DNA of 64,000 bases, from the NCBI RefSeq assembly GCF_000236805.1, contig NZ_AGFX01000011.1:434001-498000 (forward strand). Direction: 5' to 3'. Shown one piece after another: positions 1-9,296 of this stretch; positions within the stretch are counted from its first letter, which is position 1, and every line of letters starts with the position of its first letter. Below the pieces are notes generated by a model. That model made no database searches. It was given only the letters and a program-made list of their open reading frames with translations, and was not told where the DNA came from. The position numbers and the translations under genes are program-made. The DNA comes from Paenibacillus peoriae KCTC 3763. Lineage in GTDB: Bacteria; Bacillota; Bacilli; Paenibacillales; Paenibacillaceae.

Positions 1-32
1 ATCATAGATGTAAAGCAAAAAAATAAAGTCAC

Positions 33-62
33 TTGAATTTTGTCGCCATTTTTATATATAAT
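33..62 (+). promoter_or_regulatory. Candidate sigma-A promoter for the GNAT gene
   Basis: TTGAAT at 33-38 and a consensus TATAAT at 57-62 are separated by 18 bases, about 50 bases upstream of the first gene. This is a sequence match only. Confidence 0.5.
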
Positions 63-111
63 TCAAATTTACCAGGTTTGTCAATTGGATTGGTGATAGG
101 GGGAGCAGAGA

Positions 112-555
112 ATGGCCGCAGAAATTATCAGTGTAACGACAGAGGAACAGCTGCAGGAAGCGATATTGGTCCGTACTAAAGTGTTTGTCGAGGAGCAAAA
201 GGTGCCTCTTGAACTGGAGATTGATCATTATGACATGCTGGGAGATACCGCCCATCATTTGCTAATTTGTGACCATGGTGAAATGGTGGCTACTGGTCGA
301 CTGACGTATTATGAGGAAGATACCGCCAAAATGCAGCGTATTGCCGTGCTTAAGGAGCATCGTGCGGCGGGTTATGGGCGTGTATTGTTACTGGCACTGG
401 AAGAACGCGCACGTGAGCTGGGGTTAAGATACTCACTGTTGGATGCCCAATGCCAAGCTGAAAAGTTTTATGAAAAGCTCGGATATGAGACGATATCCGA
501 TGAACCTTTTGACGATGCCGGAATCCTGCACGTACGTATGCGTAAAAAGCTGTAA
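112..555 (+). CDS. GNAT family N-acetyltransferase (YjcF/ElaA-like)
   Basis: This 147-residue protein has the GNAT fold signature. A substrate-side N-terminal half (VRTKVFVEEQKVP) is followed by the acetyl-CoA binding motif A around residues 75-95 (QRIAVLKEHRAAGYGR) and a closing FYEKLGYE segment. It resembles Bacillus YjcF and ElaA-type acetyltransferases, whose natural substrates are poorly known. It should transfer acetyl from acetyl-CoA to an amine in the cytoplasm. The ATG start follows a purine-rich GGGGGAGCAGAG ribosome site. It appears to be a single-gene unit with its own promoter. The family is confident and the substrate is unknown. Confidence 0.88.
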   Translation: MAAEIISVTTEEQLQEAILVRTKVFVEEQKVPLELEIDHYDMLGDTAHHLLICDHGEMVATGRLTYYEEDTAKMQRIAVLKEHRAAGYGRVLLLALEERARELGLRYSLLDAQCQAEKFYEKLGYETISDEPFDDAGILHVRMRKKL

Positions 556-642
556 ACGATCGTGCAAGATGCATAAAATTCTGTACAGAGTCCAAGCTAA
601 TGAAAGTTCCTCCACTATACTATGGATAAGGAGCGATCCAGC

Positions 643-879
643 ATGGCAAATACAGAACGGGAACAGATTACGGCAGTACGCAAAAACGGGGATGGCGATC
701 TTACGTCTTTTCAGACGTCCACTGGTCGAATTCTGGATTACAATCAGGCACTAAATGAAATTGAAGCAGGCTCGATTGCAGGCGTAAATGTGTTCAAGGC
801 AAAGGATGGAAGCAAACGAATTCGCGGCGATGCCGATGGGGACCCTACCAATAATCTGGATCAGCTGCCGTTGTTCTGA
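643..879 (+). CDS. DUF3892-type small conserved protein
   Basis: This 78-residue acidic protein looks like the DUF3892 family, small proteins of unknown function common in Bacillus relatives. The N-terminal ITAVRKNGDGDLTSFQ segment resembles the family core, followed by an Asn/Asp-rich C terminus. An ATG at 622 is in frame, but AAGGAG at 628-633 lies nine bases before the ATG at 643, so the later start is chosen. No catalytic residues are apparent. It lies close behind the GNAT gene, but nothing shows that they share a function. Confidence 0.7.
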   Translation: MANTEREQITAVRKNGDGDLTSFQTSTGRILDYNQALNEIEAGSIAGVNVFKAKDGSKRIRGDADGDPTNNLDQLPLF

Positions 880-932
880 CCCTGGGTCCAACACTGAAAA
901 TGAAGTCTACTATCAAAGGCAAGAATATACGG

Positions 933-976
933 AAGCCGCCAGCTATCCTTTGTAGGAAGGCTTGGCGGCTTTTTGT
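933..976. terminator. Bidirectional intrinsic terminator
   Basis: An AAGCCGCCA arm pairs with TGGCGGCTT and is followed by a T run. It lies between the DUF3892 gene and the convergent metallo-hydrolase gene. Confidence 0.75.
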
Positions 977-1000
977 TATTTACTCCAGCCGTATTTGGCA

Positions 1001-1762
1001 TTATTGCTTTGCACGTTCCAATTCGGCAAGGGGATACTTGCGTTGCTGCTCCAGAAAGGACATGACCCCTGCCTTCTCCCGAAATTGTTCCATATCATCG
1101 CTGTAGTGCATCAGGTGAATACGCTCTTGAAGAGGTTGTGGTAGGCTTAGCAGCTCGTCCAGTGTCGTATGGACTTCTCCTGCACCTTGCAGCTGAACCT
1201 CATGCAGAATACTCTGACATCCTCGCTCGTGCACCAGGTGATGAAGCAAATCAGGATCAAAAATCATATCCGCACTATAAAAAAGACGATCATTAATGAA
1301 CAGCGAGTAGCTGTTTTTACCGGGAATATGCCGCGTAGGGATGAGCTCCACCTGGATACCAGATACTAAAACAGCAGATTTACCAGGTGTTAGTACATTT
1401 ACCTCAAAAACATCTTCAAGCCTATCAATCATGCCTTGCTGTGACATACCGCCTTTGAGTGTGTGTTCCCATAGTGGATGGATTAGTGGTTCAGCGATAT
1501 AAAGTACAGGCTTGCGACGGTGAAGAATGTTCATTTGGAAGCCGAATTCCTCCAGACCTCCGACATGATCCGCGTGAATATGGGTGATTAAGATCGCGTC
1601 AATGTCAGATAAAGGAACGCCCATTTGGTGCAGAGCCAGAGAAGCGGTAGTTCCGCAATCAATCAGCAGTTTCCCTTCTCCGCTATCCAGCAGCGCGTTG
1701 TTGTTGTAATAATGCTTAGCAAAGGCACTGCCTGTCCCTAGCATTTGTATCGTCAGGCTCAT
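1001..1762 (-). CDS. Metallo-beta-lactamase-fold hydrolase (RNase Z/YhfI-like)
   Basis: This 253-residue protein has the MBL-fold zinc signature THIHADHVGG around residue 60, the Asp/Gly-rich strand MLGTGSAFAKHYYNN near the N terminus, further metal ligands (TRHIPG, SADMIFD) and a C-terminal LMHYSDD. The early GTGSA segment resembles RNase Z-like and YhfI-like subfamilies rather than glyoxalase II. Zinc-dependent hydrolysis is expected, but the substrate (RNA, cyclic nucleotide or lactone) cannot be told. The ATG at 1762 follows GGAGGGTG on the minus strand. A longer in-frame extension to 1819 lacks a ribosome site. Confidence 0.85.
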   Translation of the reverse strand: MSLTIQMLGTGSAFAKHYYNNNALLDSGEGKLLIDCGTTASLALHQMGVPLSDIDAILITHIHADHVGGLEEFGFQMNILHRRKPVLYIAEPLIHPLWEHTLKGGMSQQGMIDRLEDVFEVNVLTPGKSAVLVSGIQVELIPTRHIPGKNSYSLFINDRLFYSADMIFDPDLLHHLVHERGCQSILHEVQLQGAGEVHTTLDELLSLPQPLQERIHLMHYSDDMEQFREKAGVMSFLEQQRKYPLAELERAKQ

Positions 1763-1960
1763 TTTAGGCTCACCCTCCAGGCTATGTGTATAGGATCTTC
1801 TACAGTCGTATTTTATCATCTATACTGTTGGAACTAAAGGATTTGGCTGCCTATGTGAAAATTTTGGACAATTTGTTGAGTGCAGCGCAACTTGTGGGGC
1901 TGAGCTAGGTATAAATGTACAACGACAGGTTTTTAACAGATTACGATGGAGGGATATGTA

Positions 1961-2521
1961 GTGGTAAAATTCGGAAAAGTGATGGCCTTGGTGATGGCCT
2001 TTTCGATAATGGGAGGGACCGCCATTTCGGCGGAATCCGCCAAGGACCAAGTGCAGCTGATTATTAATGGAGAAGTGTCGAAGGATGGTGCGGTTGTCAT
2101 TGATGGAAAAACGTATGTGCCCATTCGCGATTTTAATGGAATTGTAAGTTTTGATCCATCTGGCGGGAAAGTTGTTTTCGACCAGCCTAACGTGCATATG
2201 TTCCTATTCAAGGGGGATACTGTGTTTGGTAACGTGAATAAAGGCGACAAGGTGAAATTCAATGTATTTAGTCAAATTGATACCTTGAAAGCGGATATCT
2301 CCGGAGTGAAGGTAGCGATCACCGACCCTTCGGGCAATGTAAAGGATATTCAGTCCCAGGATATCAAAGGAGCGCAAAAGGACAACTTTTGGTTCCGTAC
2401 CAGCGACTTTACGTATGATTTCAAAACAGCAGGGAATTACCGTGTCGGTTTTTATATTAAAGAAAGCAAAGACAGCAGCTATACATTAATATCCGAAAAG
2501 GTCATTACAGCGATAAATTAG
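1961..2521 (+). CDS. Secreted protein with copper amine oxidase N-terminal-like (stalk) domain
   Basis: A GTG start at 1961 lies seven bases after GGAGGG. An in-frame ATG at 1946 overlaps that ribosome site and is less likely. The 186-residue product starts with a signal peptide (hydrophobic VMALVMAFSIMGG, probably cleaved after AISAES). It then has the pattern LIINGEVSKDGAVVIDGKTY with VPIRD, typical of the stalk or copper amine oxidase N-terminal domain that Paenibacillus attaches to many exported proteins. The remaining ~110 residues look like a beta-rich domain of unknown function. It is probably cell-wall associated or secreted. No enzyme motif is visible. Confidence 0.75.
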   Translation: MVKFGKVMALVMAFSIMGGTAISAESAKDQVQLIINGEVSKDGAVVIDGKTYVPIRDFNGIVSFDPSGGKVVFDQPNVHMFLFKGDTVFGNVNKGDKVKFNVFSQIDTLKADISGVKVAITDPSGNVKDIQSQDIKGAQKDNFWFRTSDFTYDFKTAGNYRVGFYIKESKDSSYTLISEKVITAIN

Positions 2522-2600
2522 GCATACCCCAAATTGACCTGCATCCTTGATCATGTTACGATACGAGGGAAAATAAAACAATTTGAAGGTAGGTATTTCC

Positions 2601-2906
2601 ATGAGTGATCACAAACATGAACACGGTGAAGCCTGCAACCACGATCATGACCACGAACATGAAGAAATGGTTCTTACGCTAACTGATGAAAATGGTAAAG
2701 ATGTAGAAATGGTGCTGGTAGAGACCTTTGACGTAGAAGATCACGTTTACGCTCTTCTGCTGGAGCGAGGCAATCCTGAAGCGGACGGCATTATTCTTCG
2801 TATGGAAGAAGAAAACGAAGAAATGGTGCTTTACAATATTGAGGACGAAGATGAATGGAAGCGTGTAGAAGCTGCATATAGCGAGCTTGTTGCCCAATAC
2901 GAATAG
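2601..2906 (+). CDS. DUF1292 family protein with His-rich N terminus
   Basis: This 101-residue acidic protein belongs to the DUF1292 (YrzB) family, recognised by LTDENGKDVEMVLVETFDVEDHVYALL in overlapping parts and a C-terminal EDEDEWKRVEAAY. The first ~25 residues are unusual. They hold about nine histidines plus a cysteine (DHKHEHGEACNHDHDHEHEE), suggesting metal binding. The ATG at 2601 follows GAAGGTAGG at 2585-2593, and an in-frame codon at 2583 lies upstream of this site and is not used. In Bacillus, yrzB sits near alaS; here it stands alone before a terminator. Function is unknown. Confidence 0.85.
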   Translation: MSDHKHEHGEACNHDHDHEHEEMVLTLTDENGKDVEMVLVETFDVEDHVYALLLERGNPEADGIILRMEEENEEMVLYNIEDEDEWKRVEAAYSELVAQYE

Positions 2907-2946
2907 AATTGGATACAGCAACTGTTAGAAGCTCTTCAAGACATTA

Positions 2947-2975
2947 AAAAGCCCCCGAACGGGGGCTTTTTTTGT
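2947..2975. terminator. Intrinsic terminator between DUF1292 gene and speA
   Basis: AAGCCCCCG pairs with CGGGGGCTT and is followed by seven T. An A run on the other side lets it also work for the convergent speA. Confidence 0.9.
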
Positions 2976-3018
2976 TGACTATCAGCATGTATTGCAAGCA
3001 CGGACTCTCAGATCAGCA

Positions 3019-4494
3019 TTATGAAATAGCGTCCGTTTCGACGATAACCTTCACCTGATGTACCGTTCGATCCTCAGGTCCTTTAACAGGCAGGCCTACT
3101 TCCACATGATCGACAATATAATCAATATTGTCCTGCGAAATCACTTCGCCTGGCAGCAGGATCGGAATACCCGGCGGATATACATAAATAAACTCTGCAA
3201 TAATACGGCCAGCCGATTCCTTGAATGGAACTACTTCCGTATCTCCGTAAAAAGCGTCTCTTGGAATGAGGGAGAGCTGCGGGATATCCGGTATTTTTAC
3301 AATCAGCTCATGCTGCTGACCTGTAGAATAATGTATAGAAGCCAGCTCGCGCAGAGCTTTCAATAAAATCTCAACATCCTCTTTGGTATCCCCGGGGGTC
3401 ACCAGACAGAGAATATTGTACATATCGCTAAGCTCAACCTCGATATTATAGTGATCTCTCAGCCAATTTTCCACGTCGTACCCGGTAAGGCCCAAGTGGC
3501 GGATATGAATCGTAATTTTGGTTGGATCATAATCATAGGTAGCTTCGGTGCCGAGAATTTCACTCCCAAAGCAATATAGCCCTTCAATCTTGTTGACTTC
3601 TGCCCGGCAATATTCAGCCAGATCCAGAGCGCGTTGTGCTATTTCATGGCCGTTAAGCGCCAGGTTACGTCGGGATGTGTCGAGCGAAGCCAGCAGAATA
3701 TACGAAGTGGATGTCGTCGTCAGCATACTGAAAATAGTTTGTACACGCTGCGGATTAATGTATCCGTTCTTTGTATTCACATTCAGAATCGAGCTTTGTG
3801 TCAGGGAACCGCCCAGCTTGTGAACGCTGGTAGCTGACATGTCTGCTCCCGCCTCCATGGCGGACATCGGCAGATCAGCATGAAAATGAATCAGTACACC
3901 GTGAGCCTCATCGACCAGGACCGGCACATTATAGCTGTGAGCGAGATCAACAATTTCCTTCAGATCGGCGCACACACCGTAATATGTCGGGTTGATGACA
4001 AGGACGCCCTTGGCGTCAGGGTGGCGTTCCAATGCCCGGCGTACGGACTTGGTTGTAACCCCGTGGTGAATACCAAGATTCTCATCACTGACCGGAGATA
4101 TGAATACCGGCTTTGCACCAGCGAAGATAATGGCAGACATTATGGATTTGTGTATATTTCGGGGTACAATAATTTTATCACCCGGCAAGCAAATGGACAT
4201 AATCATAGTGATGATGGCTCCACTTGTTCCCTGTACACTGTAATAAGTATAATCAGCTCCGAAGGCTTCTGCTGCAAGCTTTTGAGCTTCTTCGATGACG
4301 CCTGATGGCTGATGCAGATCGTCCAATGGAGCGATGTTGATCATATCTATGGAAAAGGCATTATCCCCCATAAATTCGCGAAATTCCGGATCTGCTCCCA
4401 CTCCCTTTTTATGACCTGGGATGTGAAATTGAACCGGGTTGCTCTGAGCATGCTTTTTCAAAGCAGTAAAAAGCGGGGTGTTGCTTTGATTCAT
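3019..4494 (-). CDS. speA: Arginine decarboxylase (Orn/Lys/Arg decarboxylase family)
   Basis: This 491-residue protein closely follows Bacillus SpeA in length and sequence. It starts MNQSNTPLFTALKKHA and contains the FHIPGHKKG motif, PLDDLH, the PLP-region Asp-His segment LVDEAHGV and the PLP lysine in SVHK (about residue 226). The C-terminal YPPGIPILLPGE is typical of the family. It decarboxylates arginine to agmatine in polyamine synthesis. An AAGGTTGTGA ribosome site precedes the ATG at 4494; an in-frame GTG at 4506 lies inside that site and is rejected. speE and speB are not in this window. Lysine or ornithine specificity cannot be excluded from sequence alone, but the SpeA likeness is strong. 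Confidence 0.9.
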   Translation of the reverse strand: MNQSNTPLFTALKKHAQSNPVQFHIPGHKKGVGADPEFREFMGDNAFSIDMINIAPLDDLHQPSGVIEEAQKLAAEAFGADYTYYSVQGTSGAIITMIMSICLPGDKIIVPRNIHKSIMSAIIFAGAKPVFISPVSDENLGIHHGVTTKSVRRALERHPDAKGVLVINPTYYGVCADLKEIVDLAHSYNVPVLVDEAHGVLIHFHADLPMSAMEAGADMSATSVHKLGGSLTQSSILNVNTKNGYINPQRVQTIFSMLTTTSTSYILLASLDTSRRNLALNGHEIAQRALDLAEYCRAEVNKIEGLYCFGSEILGTEATYDYDPTKITIHIRHLGLTGYDVENWLRDHYNIEVELSDMYNILCLVTPGDTKEDVEILLKALRELASIHYSTGQQHELIVKIPDIPQLSLIPRDAFYGDTEVVPFKESAGRIIAEFIYVYPPGIPILLPGEVISQDNIDYIVDHVEVGLPVKGPEDRTVHQVKVIVETDAIS

Positions 4495-4560
4495 TAGTGT
4501 TGTCACAACCTTTCATGCAGGATTCGACAATCCTGTGCAATTGATAATAGAACAAAATTG

Positions 4561-4588
4561 AGTATAGCAGTTTGAAGTAGGAATGCAA
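4561..4588 (-). promoter_or_regulatory. Candidate promoter of speA
   Basis: Read on the minus strand, TTGCAT and TATACT are separated by 16 bases. A small inverted repeat (AGGATT/AATCCT, 4518-4533) lies in the leader just before the ribosome site. Confidence 0.5.
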
Positions 4589-4680
4589 GCGGTTAAGGAT
4601 GCATTTATTTGTGGAAAAGTGGAGTAGTGGAAGAACCTGGACTTGATAACTCAAAAAACGAAGGTGAGGATGTGGGACGG

Positions 4681-5964
4681 ATGCGGCAAATTGGACAGGA
4701 AAAAGCTCCACGACGGCTGTGGTCTCCTTTTTTTGCGCAATTATGGGTGTTGGTATTTTTGGTCGAATTTATGAAAGGCTCTCTACTGGTGGCCATCCTG
4801 CCGGTATATATGGGGGAAACACTTGGGCTGTCAGCGGGCATTATCGGTTTGGCCTTTTCGCTTCAATATTTTGGCGACAATGCGTTTCGGGCGCCGGCGG
4901 GCTGGATGGCCGAACGGCTCGGCTACCGTGGAACGATGTCGACCGCGCTGTTATTTACACTTGTAGCGATCATTATGCTAAGCGTGCTCAGAGAGCCTGT
5001 GTGGCTCGTGGTAGCATGCCTGCTGCTCGGACTTGGCACCTCTCCGCTCTGGCCTTGTGTCATGACTGGAACGACCGCAATGTCTGGACCTAATAACAGC
5101 AACGGCGCAGCGATGGGAACATTGGAAATTGCGTCCATGGGCGGGACGGGGCTAGGGCCGCTTGTTATGAACTTTGCTATGTCATATTATGGGCACTCTT
5201 ACGGAATGGTGTTCATGATTTTGATAGGATGCAGCATTGTATTGTTGCTGGTTGCTCTCATGCTGCCCGGATCGAACAAAACAACTGCTACAGAAAATTC
5301 CGAGCGAAGCGCTGTAGTGTCTTCCGGTGGGGCCATCAAGCAGAAGCAGCAACTATGGAAAGGAATCAAGGAAACGATCCGCACGCTCAAAACAAAGCTA
5401 AACGTCAATCCACTTATTTATCCGGCTCTGTTTTTACAGTCATTTGTCATCGGTCTGATCAGCCCGGTACTGACGCTGTACGCACGGACGGACCTCGGAA
5501 TTTCACCGAACCTGTACAGCGTGCTTTTGATTGCAGGCGGTGGGGTGACTGTGCTGGCACTGATTCCGTGCGGTAAGTTGGTTGATCGACTTGGAACGGA
5601 GTATTTTCTGCATATTGGCTTTTTGCTTGCCGGCATCACGTTGTTTTTCTTCTCAACCGTCCGATCTATTCCGTTTGTGTTCATAGCCGTAGCGCTTATT
5701 GGCTTGGGATATGCTCTCATTTTGCCTGCATGGAATACATTTCTGGCCAAATTGATCCCGGAAAGCGAACGAGCGACAGTATGGGGATTTTTTCTGACGC
5801 TCCAAGGCTCGGGGATGGTTATCGGTCCGCTCGTGTCAGGAGTGCTATGGGACCGTGCAGGACACACAGCCCCATTTATCATCAGTGGTGTTGTGATGCT
5901 GCTTATGTTCGGCTGCCATTTGGCTTTGGCGCGTCATCCACGTAGAAAAACCGTTAAGGCCTGA
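4681..5964 (+). CDS. MFS transporter (12-TM drug/metabolite efflux type)
   Basis: This 427-residue membrane protein has about 12 hydrophobic segments in two halves joined by a polar loop rich in Lys/Glu/Thr near residue 200. The first half includes the MFS loop 2-3 region (WMAERLGYRG) and the matching second-half region is CGKLVDRLGTEYF. It resembles the YfkF/MdtG-type exporter group, expected to use the proton gradient to move a small molecule out of the cell. The substrate cannot be inferred. The start is ambiguous between ATG 4681 and GTG 4672, both following GAAGGTGAGG. The gene is divergent from speA. Confidence 0.85.
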   Translation: MRQIGQEKAPRRLWSPFFAQLWVLVFLVEFMKGSLLVAILPVYMGETLGLSAGIIGLAFSLQYFGDNAFRAPAGWMAERLGYRGTMSTALLFTLVAIIMLSVLREPVWLVVACLLLGLGTSPLWPCVMTGTTAMSGPNNSNGAAMGTLEIASMGGTGLGPLVMNFAMSYYGHSYGMVFMILIGCSIVLLLVALMLPGSNKTTATENSERSAVVSSGGAIKQKQQLWKGIKETIRTLKTKLNVNPLIYPALFLQSFVIGLISPVLTLYARTDLGISPNLYSVLLIAGGGVTVLALIPCGKLVDRLGTEYFLHIGFLLAGITLFFFSTVRSIPFVFIAVALIGLGYALILPAWNTFLAKLIPESERATVWGFFLTLQGSGMVIGPLVSGVLWDRAGHTAPFIISGVVMLLMFGCHLALARHPRRKTVKA

Positions 5965-6007
5965 ACTGTGCTCTTAAAAGCGGATCAGGGCTGCATTTAC
6001 TCGGGAG

Positions 6008-6640
6008 TTATTCTTTCGGAAACGCCATCCGGTACAGTGGTAGCAAATGCTCAAAGGTAGCACGTATCGTCTGCAGCAGCGCTGCTCCGTCACTGGCCAG
6101 AGGATCATTCCGATCAATACGGAGCCCACACATGATCTCGGCTTTTTTCACCTGCTGCAGCTTGTTAATGATGGTTTGAAACTCTTTCATGTCCATTTGT
6201 TGCTGCTCTGTGCCTTCTGGAGCCATGTGGTCCATGGACCAGTAAAAATGCCCCGGTATGCTGGAGCGTACATCGCTCAGGTTGGCTTCAAGCGCCTGCG
6301 CAAACGTGGTTTTGTTCGGACTTTCATAAATGACTGCGAATATGATGAAAATATGGGAAGCAAACATACCTACCTCGAAATGCGGCAGCGCCTTATATCC
6401 GCGCTTACTTGCTGCCCAGGCTACCCAAGTATCTATCGGGGGATTGACCTTGCGTCGTGCATGCTTGGCAACGTGAACGTACATAGGCTCGCCACATAAT
6501 TCTGTCAGGAACGGGGCTAACTCTTCGCCAATTGTCTCCAGCTTGGGCCGAAGCTGCTGAACTAGCACCTCCATGCGAGGCTCCAGCCCCGGTACTTCAA
6601 AAACCTCAAAATCCTTTGCGGTAAATCCACTGAATGTCAT
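6008..6640 (-). CDS. DUF1054 (YktB-like, UPF0637) protein
   Basis: This 210-residue protein matches the YktB/UPF0637 family in length and in landmarks: a start of MTFSGFTAKDFEVFEVPGLE, the segments HVAKHARRKVNPP and TWVAWAASKRGYK, and GHFYWSMDH in the second half. The family has known structures but no established activity. It is widespread in Bacilli. The ATG at 6640 has AGGAGG seven bases upstream; an in-frame extension to 6673 has no ribosome site. The gene ends 44 bases from the convergent MFS gene without an obvious terminator. Confidence 0.88.
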   Translation of the reverse strand: MTFSGFTAKDFEVFEVPGLEPRMEVLVQQLRPKLETIGEELAPFLTELCGEPMYVHVAKHARRKVNPPIDTWVAWAASKRGYKALPHFEVGMFASHIFIIFAVIYESPNKTTFAQALEANLSDVRSSIPGHFYWSMDHMAPEGTEQQQMDMKEFQTIINKLQQVKKAEIMCGLRIDRNDPLASDGAALLQTIRATFEHLLPLYRMAFPKE

Positions 6641-6920
6641 TCCTTTTCCTCCTGTATCTCTGGGGTAAGCCATATCGTTTGGCGTACTATGACCGATTAT
6701 AGCATAATGTCAGCAGGCTTGATCGACTTTAGACCAGGCTCGGTACAAGCATATAAGGCAAAAGTAGGATTGTGCGCTGTTACTCATAAAAATAGGTCAA
6801 ATAACCAAGTACCCTTACATAAAATGAAGTATAAAATAGAGCAAAGGAAGATCAAGCGGGAAAGCCGCAGGCTGCTGTAGCCGGACTTCTTGAATCGGAC
6901 TTGAAAAAGGAGGGAATGCC
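6641..6920. other. Intergenic region between divergent yktB-like and unknown gene
   Basis: About 280 bases that must contain two divergent promoters. I see no long open frame with a ribosome site, hairpin or repeat worth naming. Confidence 0.5.
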
Positions 6921-7520
6921 GTGAACAAGGGCTGCGAGGTAGAATATTGTAATCTGGAGCTCCGGTTTAGCCGTCGGCATATCCATAATCTGATCAAGGA
7001 TTTGATATCGGAAGGGTATTCGCTGTACTGGAGCGAGGATGAGTCGTATCTGGTTTTGTCGGTAAGAACCGGGCGCAAACTGGTGAAGCTCCGTTTTCAA
7101 CAATTGCGCACAGGGCATTACAAGCTGGCTGGAGATTATGTAATCCGCGACGCCAAGCTGGCCGAGTGGCTGGAGAAGCTGATTGGAAGCACCCGAGGTC
7201 ATGCCATTGTCAAAAGAGTCAAGGACCATCATATTTTAGTGGAAAATATTTTGTTCGGCGAGGTCATTCGTCTGGTCGAGGTAACTGGCTTTAAGCAGCG
7301 TGTCATTTATCAGAAGGGGCCGGTGCTGTCCGTACAGGAAATGGAGGATATGTACGCCTCCAATGAAGGCGAAACCCGGTTGCTGTTGCTCAAAATGGAA
7401 GTGGACGATGTGTTGGAGAAGCTGTTTATGGCGATGGGTGAGGGAAATACGGCAAAAGCAGGGAAATGCAAGGAACGCCTGCAAACGCTATCCCGTCAAT
7501 TGCTGATGATGGAAGCGTAG
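6921..7520 (+). CDS. Conserved hypothetical protein, unrecognised
   Basis: A 199-residue protein I do not recognise. It begins with GTG, six bases after AAAAAGGAGGG, which makes the start convincing. The sequence is soluble, with many basic residues. It begins with a Cys-containing MNKGCEVEYCNLE segment, has a likely alpha/beta middle (SLYWSEDESYLVLSVRTGRKLVKLRF), and ends in a helical region from about residue 150 (amphipathic Leu/Met-rich helices, KMEVDDVLEKLFMAMGE). There is no signal peptide, membrane segment or known catalytic motif. A terminator follows. It is probably specific to Paenibacillus and close relatives. Confidence 0.75.
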   Translation: MNKGCEVEYCNLELRFSRRHIHNLIKDLISEGYSLYWSEDESYLVLSVRTGRKLVKLRFQQLRTGHYKLAGDYVIRDAKLAEWLEKLIGSTRGHAIVKRVKDHHILVENILFGEVIRLVEVTGFKQRVIYQKGPVLSVQEMEDMYASNEGETRLLLLKMEVDDVLEKLFMAMGEGNTAKAGKCKERLQTLSRQLLMMEA

Positions 7521-7532
7521 TGCTTTACATCT

Positions 7533-7562
7533 GAACACCTCATGAAAAATGGGGTGTTTTGC
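7533..7562 (+). terminator. Intrinsic terminator
   Basis: AACACC pairs with GGTGTT, followed by a short T run, directly after the unknown gene. Confidence 0.65.
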
Positions 7563-7699
7563 TCTGCGAATAGACAGGGGTTCACTTCTGACAGCAAAAA
7601 CGTTAAAATAGAAGTGCGCGTGTTCCGATTCACATATAGTGTAATGCGGTAAAGCGGCGATATAGAATAAAAAATATGTTGCAAAGGATGAGGAACCAG

Positions 7700-9106
7700 A
7701 TGGCAAAACAGCAGATTGGTGTGATCGGCCTGGCGGTAATGGGTAAGAATTTGGCCCTTAATATTGAGAGCAGAGGATTCACAGTCTCGGTTTTTAACCG
7801 CTCTCCAGAAAAAACGCATGATCTTCTCAAAGAAGCAGAAGGTAAGAAACTGACGGGTACATTCTCCATTGAAGAATTTGTGAACTCACTGGAATCGCCC
7901 CGTAAAATCCTGATCATGGTTCAAGCGGGTAAAGCAACAGACGCCACGATTGAACAGCTTGTGCCTCATCTGGACAAGGGCGACATTATTATAGACGGAG
8001 GCAATGCCTACTTCCCTGATACACAGCGCCGCAGCAAAGAGCTGGAGGAAAAAGGACTTCGCTTTATTGGTACAGGCGTATCTGGTGGTGAAGAGGGTGC
8101 CTTGAATGGTCCTGCCATCATGCCGGGTGGACAAGAGAGTGCCTACAAACTGGTAGAGCCGATTCTGACGGCAATCTCTGCTAAAGTGGATGGCGACCCA
8201 TGCTGTACATATATCGGTCCTGACGGTGCTGGTCACTATGTAAAAATGGTGCATAACGGTATCGAGTATGGTGACATGCAATTGATTGGTGAAGCTTATC
8301 ACCTGTTGAAATCTGTCCTGAACGTGAGCGCGGAAGAGCTGCATGAAATCTTTACGGAATGGAATAAAGGCGAACTGGACAGCTATCTGATCGAAATTAC
8401 GGCTGATATTTTCTCCAAATATGATCCTGAAACAGGCAAACCAATGGTAGATGTGATTCTGGATGCCGCAGGTCAAAAAGGTACAGGCAAATGGACAAGC
8501 CAAAGCGCACTGGATCTGGGTGTACCACTGTCCATGATTACCGAATCCGTATTCTCCCGTTTCTTGTCTGCCATGAAAGACGAGCGTATTGCTGCAAGCA
8601 AAGTGCTGAGTGGTCCTGCTACTGAATCCTTCAGCGGCGACAAAAAAGAATTTATCGAAAACGTACGTAAAGCACTGTTTGCAAGTAAAATCGTGTCTTA
8701 TGCCCAAGGCTTCGCTCAAATGCGCGCAGCTTCCGATGAATACAATTGGGATTTGAAATACGGAAATATCGCCATGATCTTCCGTGGCGGTTGCATTATC
8801 CGTTCGCAATTCCTGCAAAACATCAAGGATGCCTATGACCGTGATCCTGCCCTGAAAAACCTGTTGCTGGATTCTTACTTCAAAAACGTAGTAGAAAATT
8901 ATCAAAATGCATGGCGTCAGGTGATTTCTGTGGCTGTAGCTCAAGGTATTCCAGTGCCTGGATTCTCCAGCGCGCTTGCATATTATGACAGCTACCGCAC
9001 TGAACGTTTGCCAGCCAACCTGCTGCAAGCGCAACGTGACTACTTTGGTGCACATACGTTCAAACGTGTGGACAAAGAAGGCGTATTCCATCACCAATGG
9101 TTCTAA
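7700..9106 (+). CDS. gndA: 6-phosphogluconate dehydrogenase, decarboxylating (NADP+)
   Basis: This 468-residue protein matches Gnd: the Rossmann start [16 protein letters not shown] with NRS for NADP, the signature [19 protein letters not shown], the catalytic [26 protein letters not shown], and the C-terminal [23 protein letters not shown] tail. It oxidises 6-phosphogluconate to ribulose 5-phosphate and CO2 in the pentose phosphate pathway. Of the Bacillus paralogues it resembles GndA/YqjI most in length. The ATG at 7700 follows GAGGA; an earlier in-frame ATG at 7676 has no ribosome site. It appears monocistronic, ending at a strong terminator. Confidence 0.95.
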   Translation: MAKQQIGVIGLAVMGKNLALNIESRGFTVSVFNRSPEKTHDLLKEAEGKKLTGTFSIEEFVNSLESPRKILIMVQAGKATDATIEQLVPHLDKGDIIIDGGNAYFPDTQRRSKELEEKGLRFIGTGVSGGEEGALNGPAIMPGGQESAYKLVEPILTAISAKVDGDPCCTYIGPDGAGHYVKMVHNGIEYGDMQLIGEAYHLLKSVLNVSAEELHEIFTEWNKGELDSYLIEITADIFSKYDPETGKPMVDVILDAAGQKGTGKWTSQSALDLGVPLSMITESVFSRFLSAMKDERIAASKVLSGPATESFSGDKKEFIENVRKALFASKIVSYAQGFAQMRAASDEYNWDLKYGNIAMIFRGGCIIRSQFLQNIKDAYDRDPALKNLLLDSYFKNVVENYQNAWRQVISVAVAQGIPVPGFSSALAYYDSYRTERLPANLLQAQRDYFGAHTFKRVDKEGVFHHQWF

Positions 9107-9149
9107 TGAACTGAGTGGCGGATATACAAGGATAGCAGTATAAAGTAAA

Positions 9150-9196
9150 ACGGAAGCTTTTTTGCCCCTACCGGGTAAAAGAGCTTCCGTTTTTTG
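9150..9196 (+). terminator. Intrinsic terminator of gndA
   Basis: CGGAAGCTTTTTTGCCC pairs with a downstream GGGTAAAAGAGCTTCCG arm and is followed by six T. Confidence 0.85.
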
Positions 9197-9296
9197 ATTT
9201 TCGCGTCAAAGGGGACAACGTGGAGAGGATTGTGTAACCTTTTAACGCTGTGGTATGATATGAACAGATTTTAATGCGTTACCGCGTTTAAGCTTT

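Noticed and set aside
7886-9097. A 403-codon open frame on the minus strand
   Set aside because: It lies entirely antisense to the well-supported gndA gene and reflects codon-bias shadowing; no ribosome site or family match.
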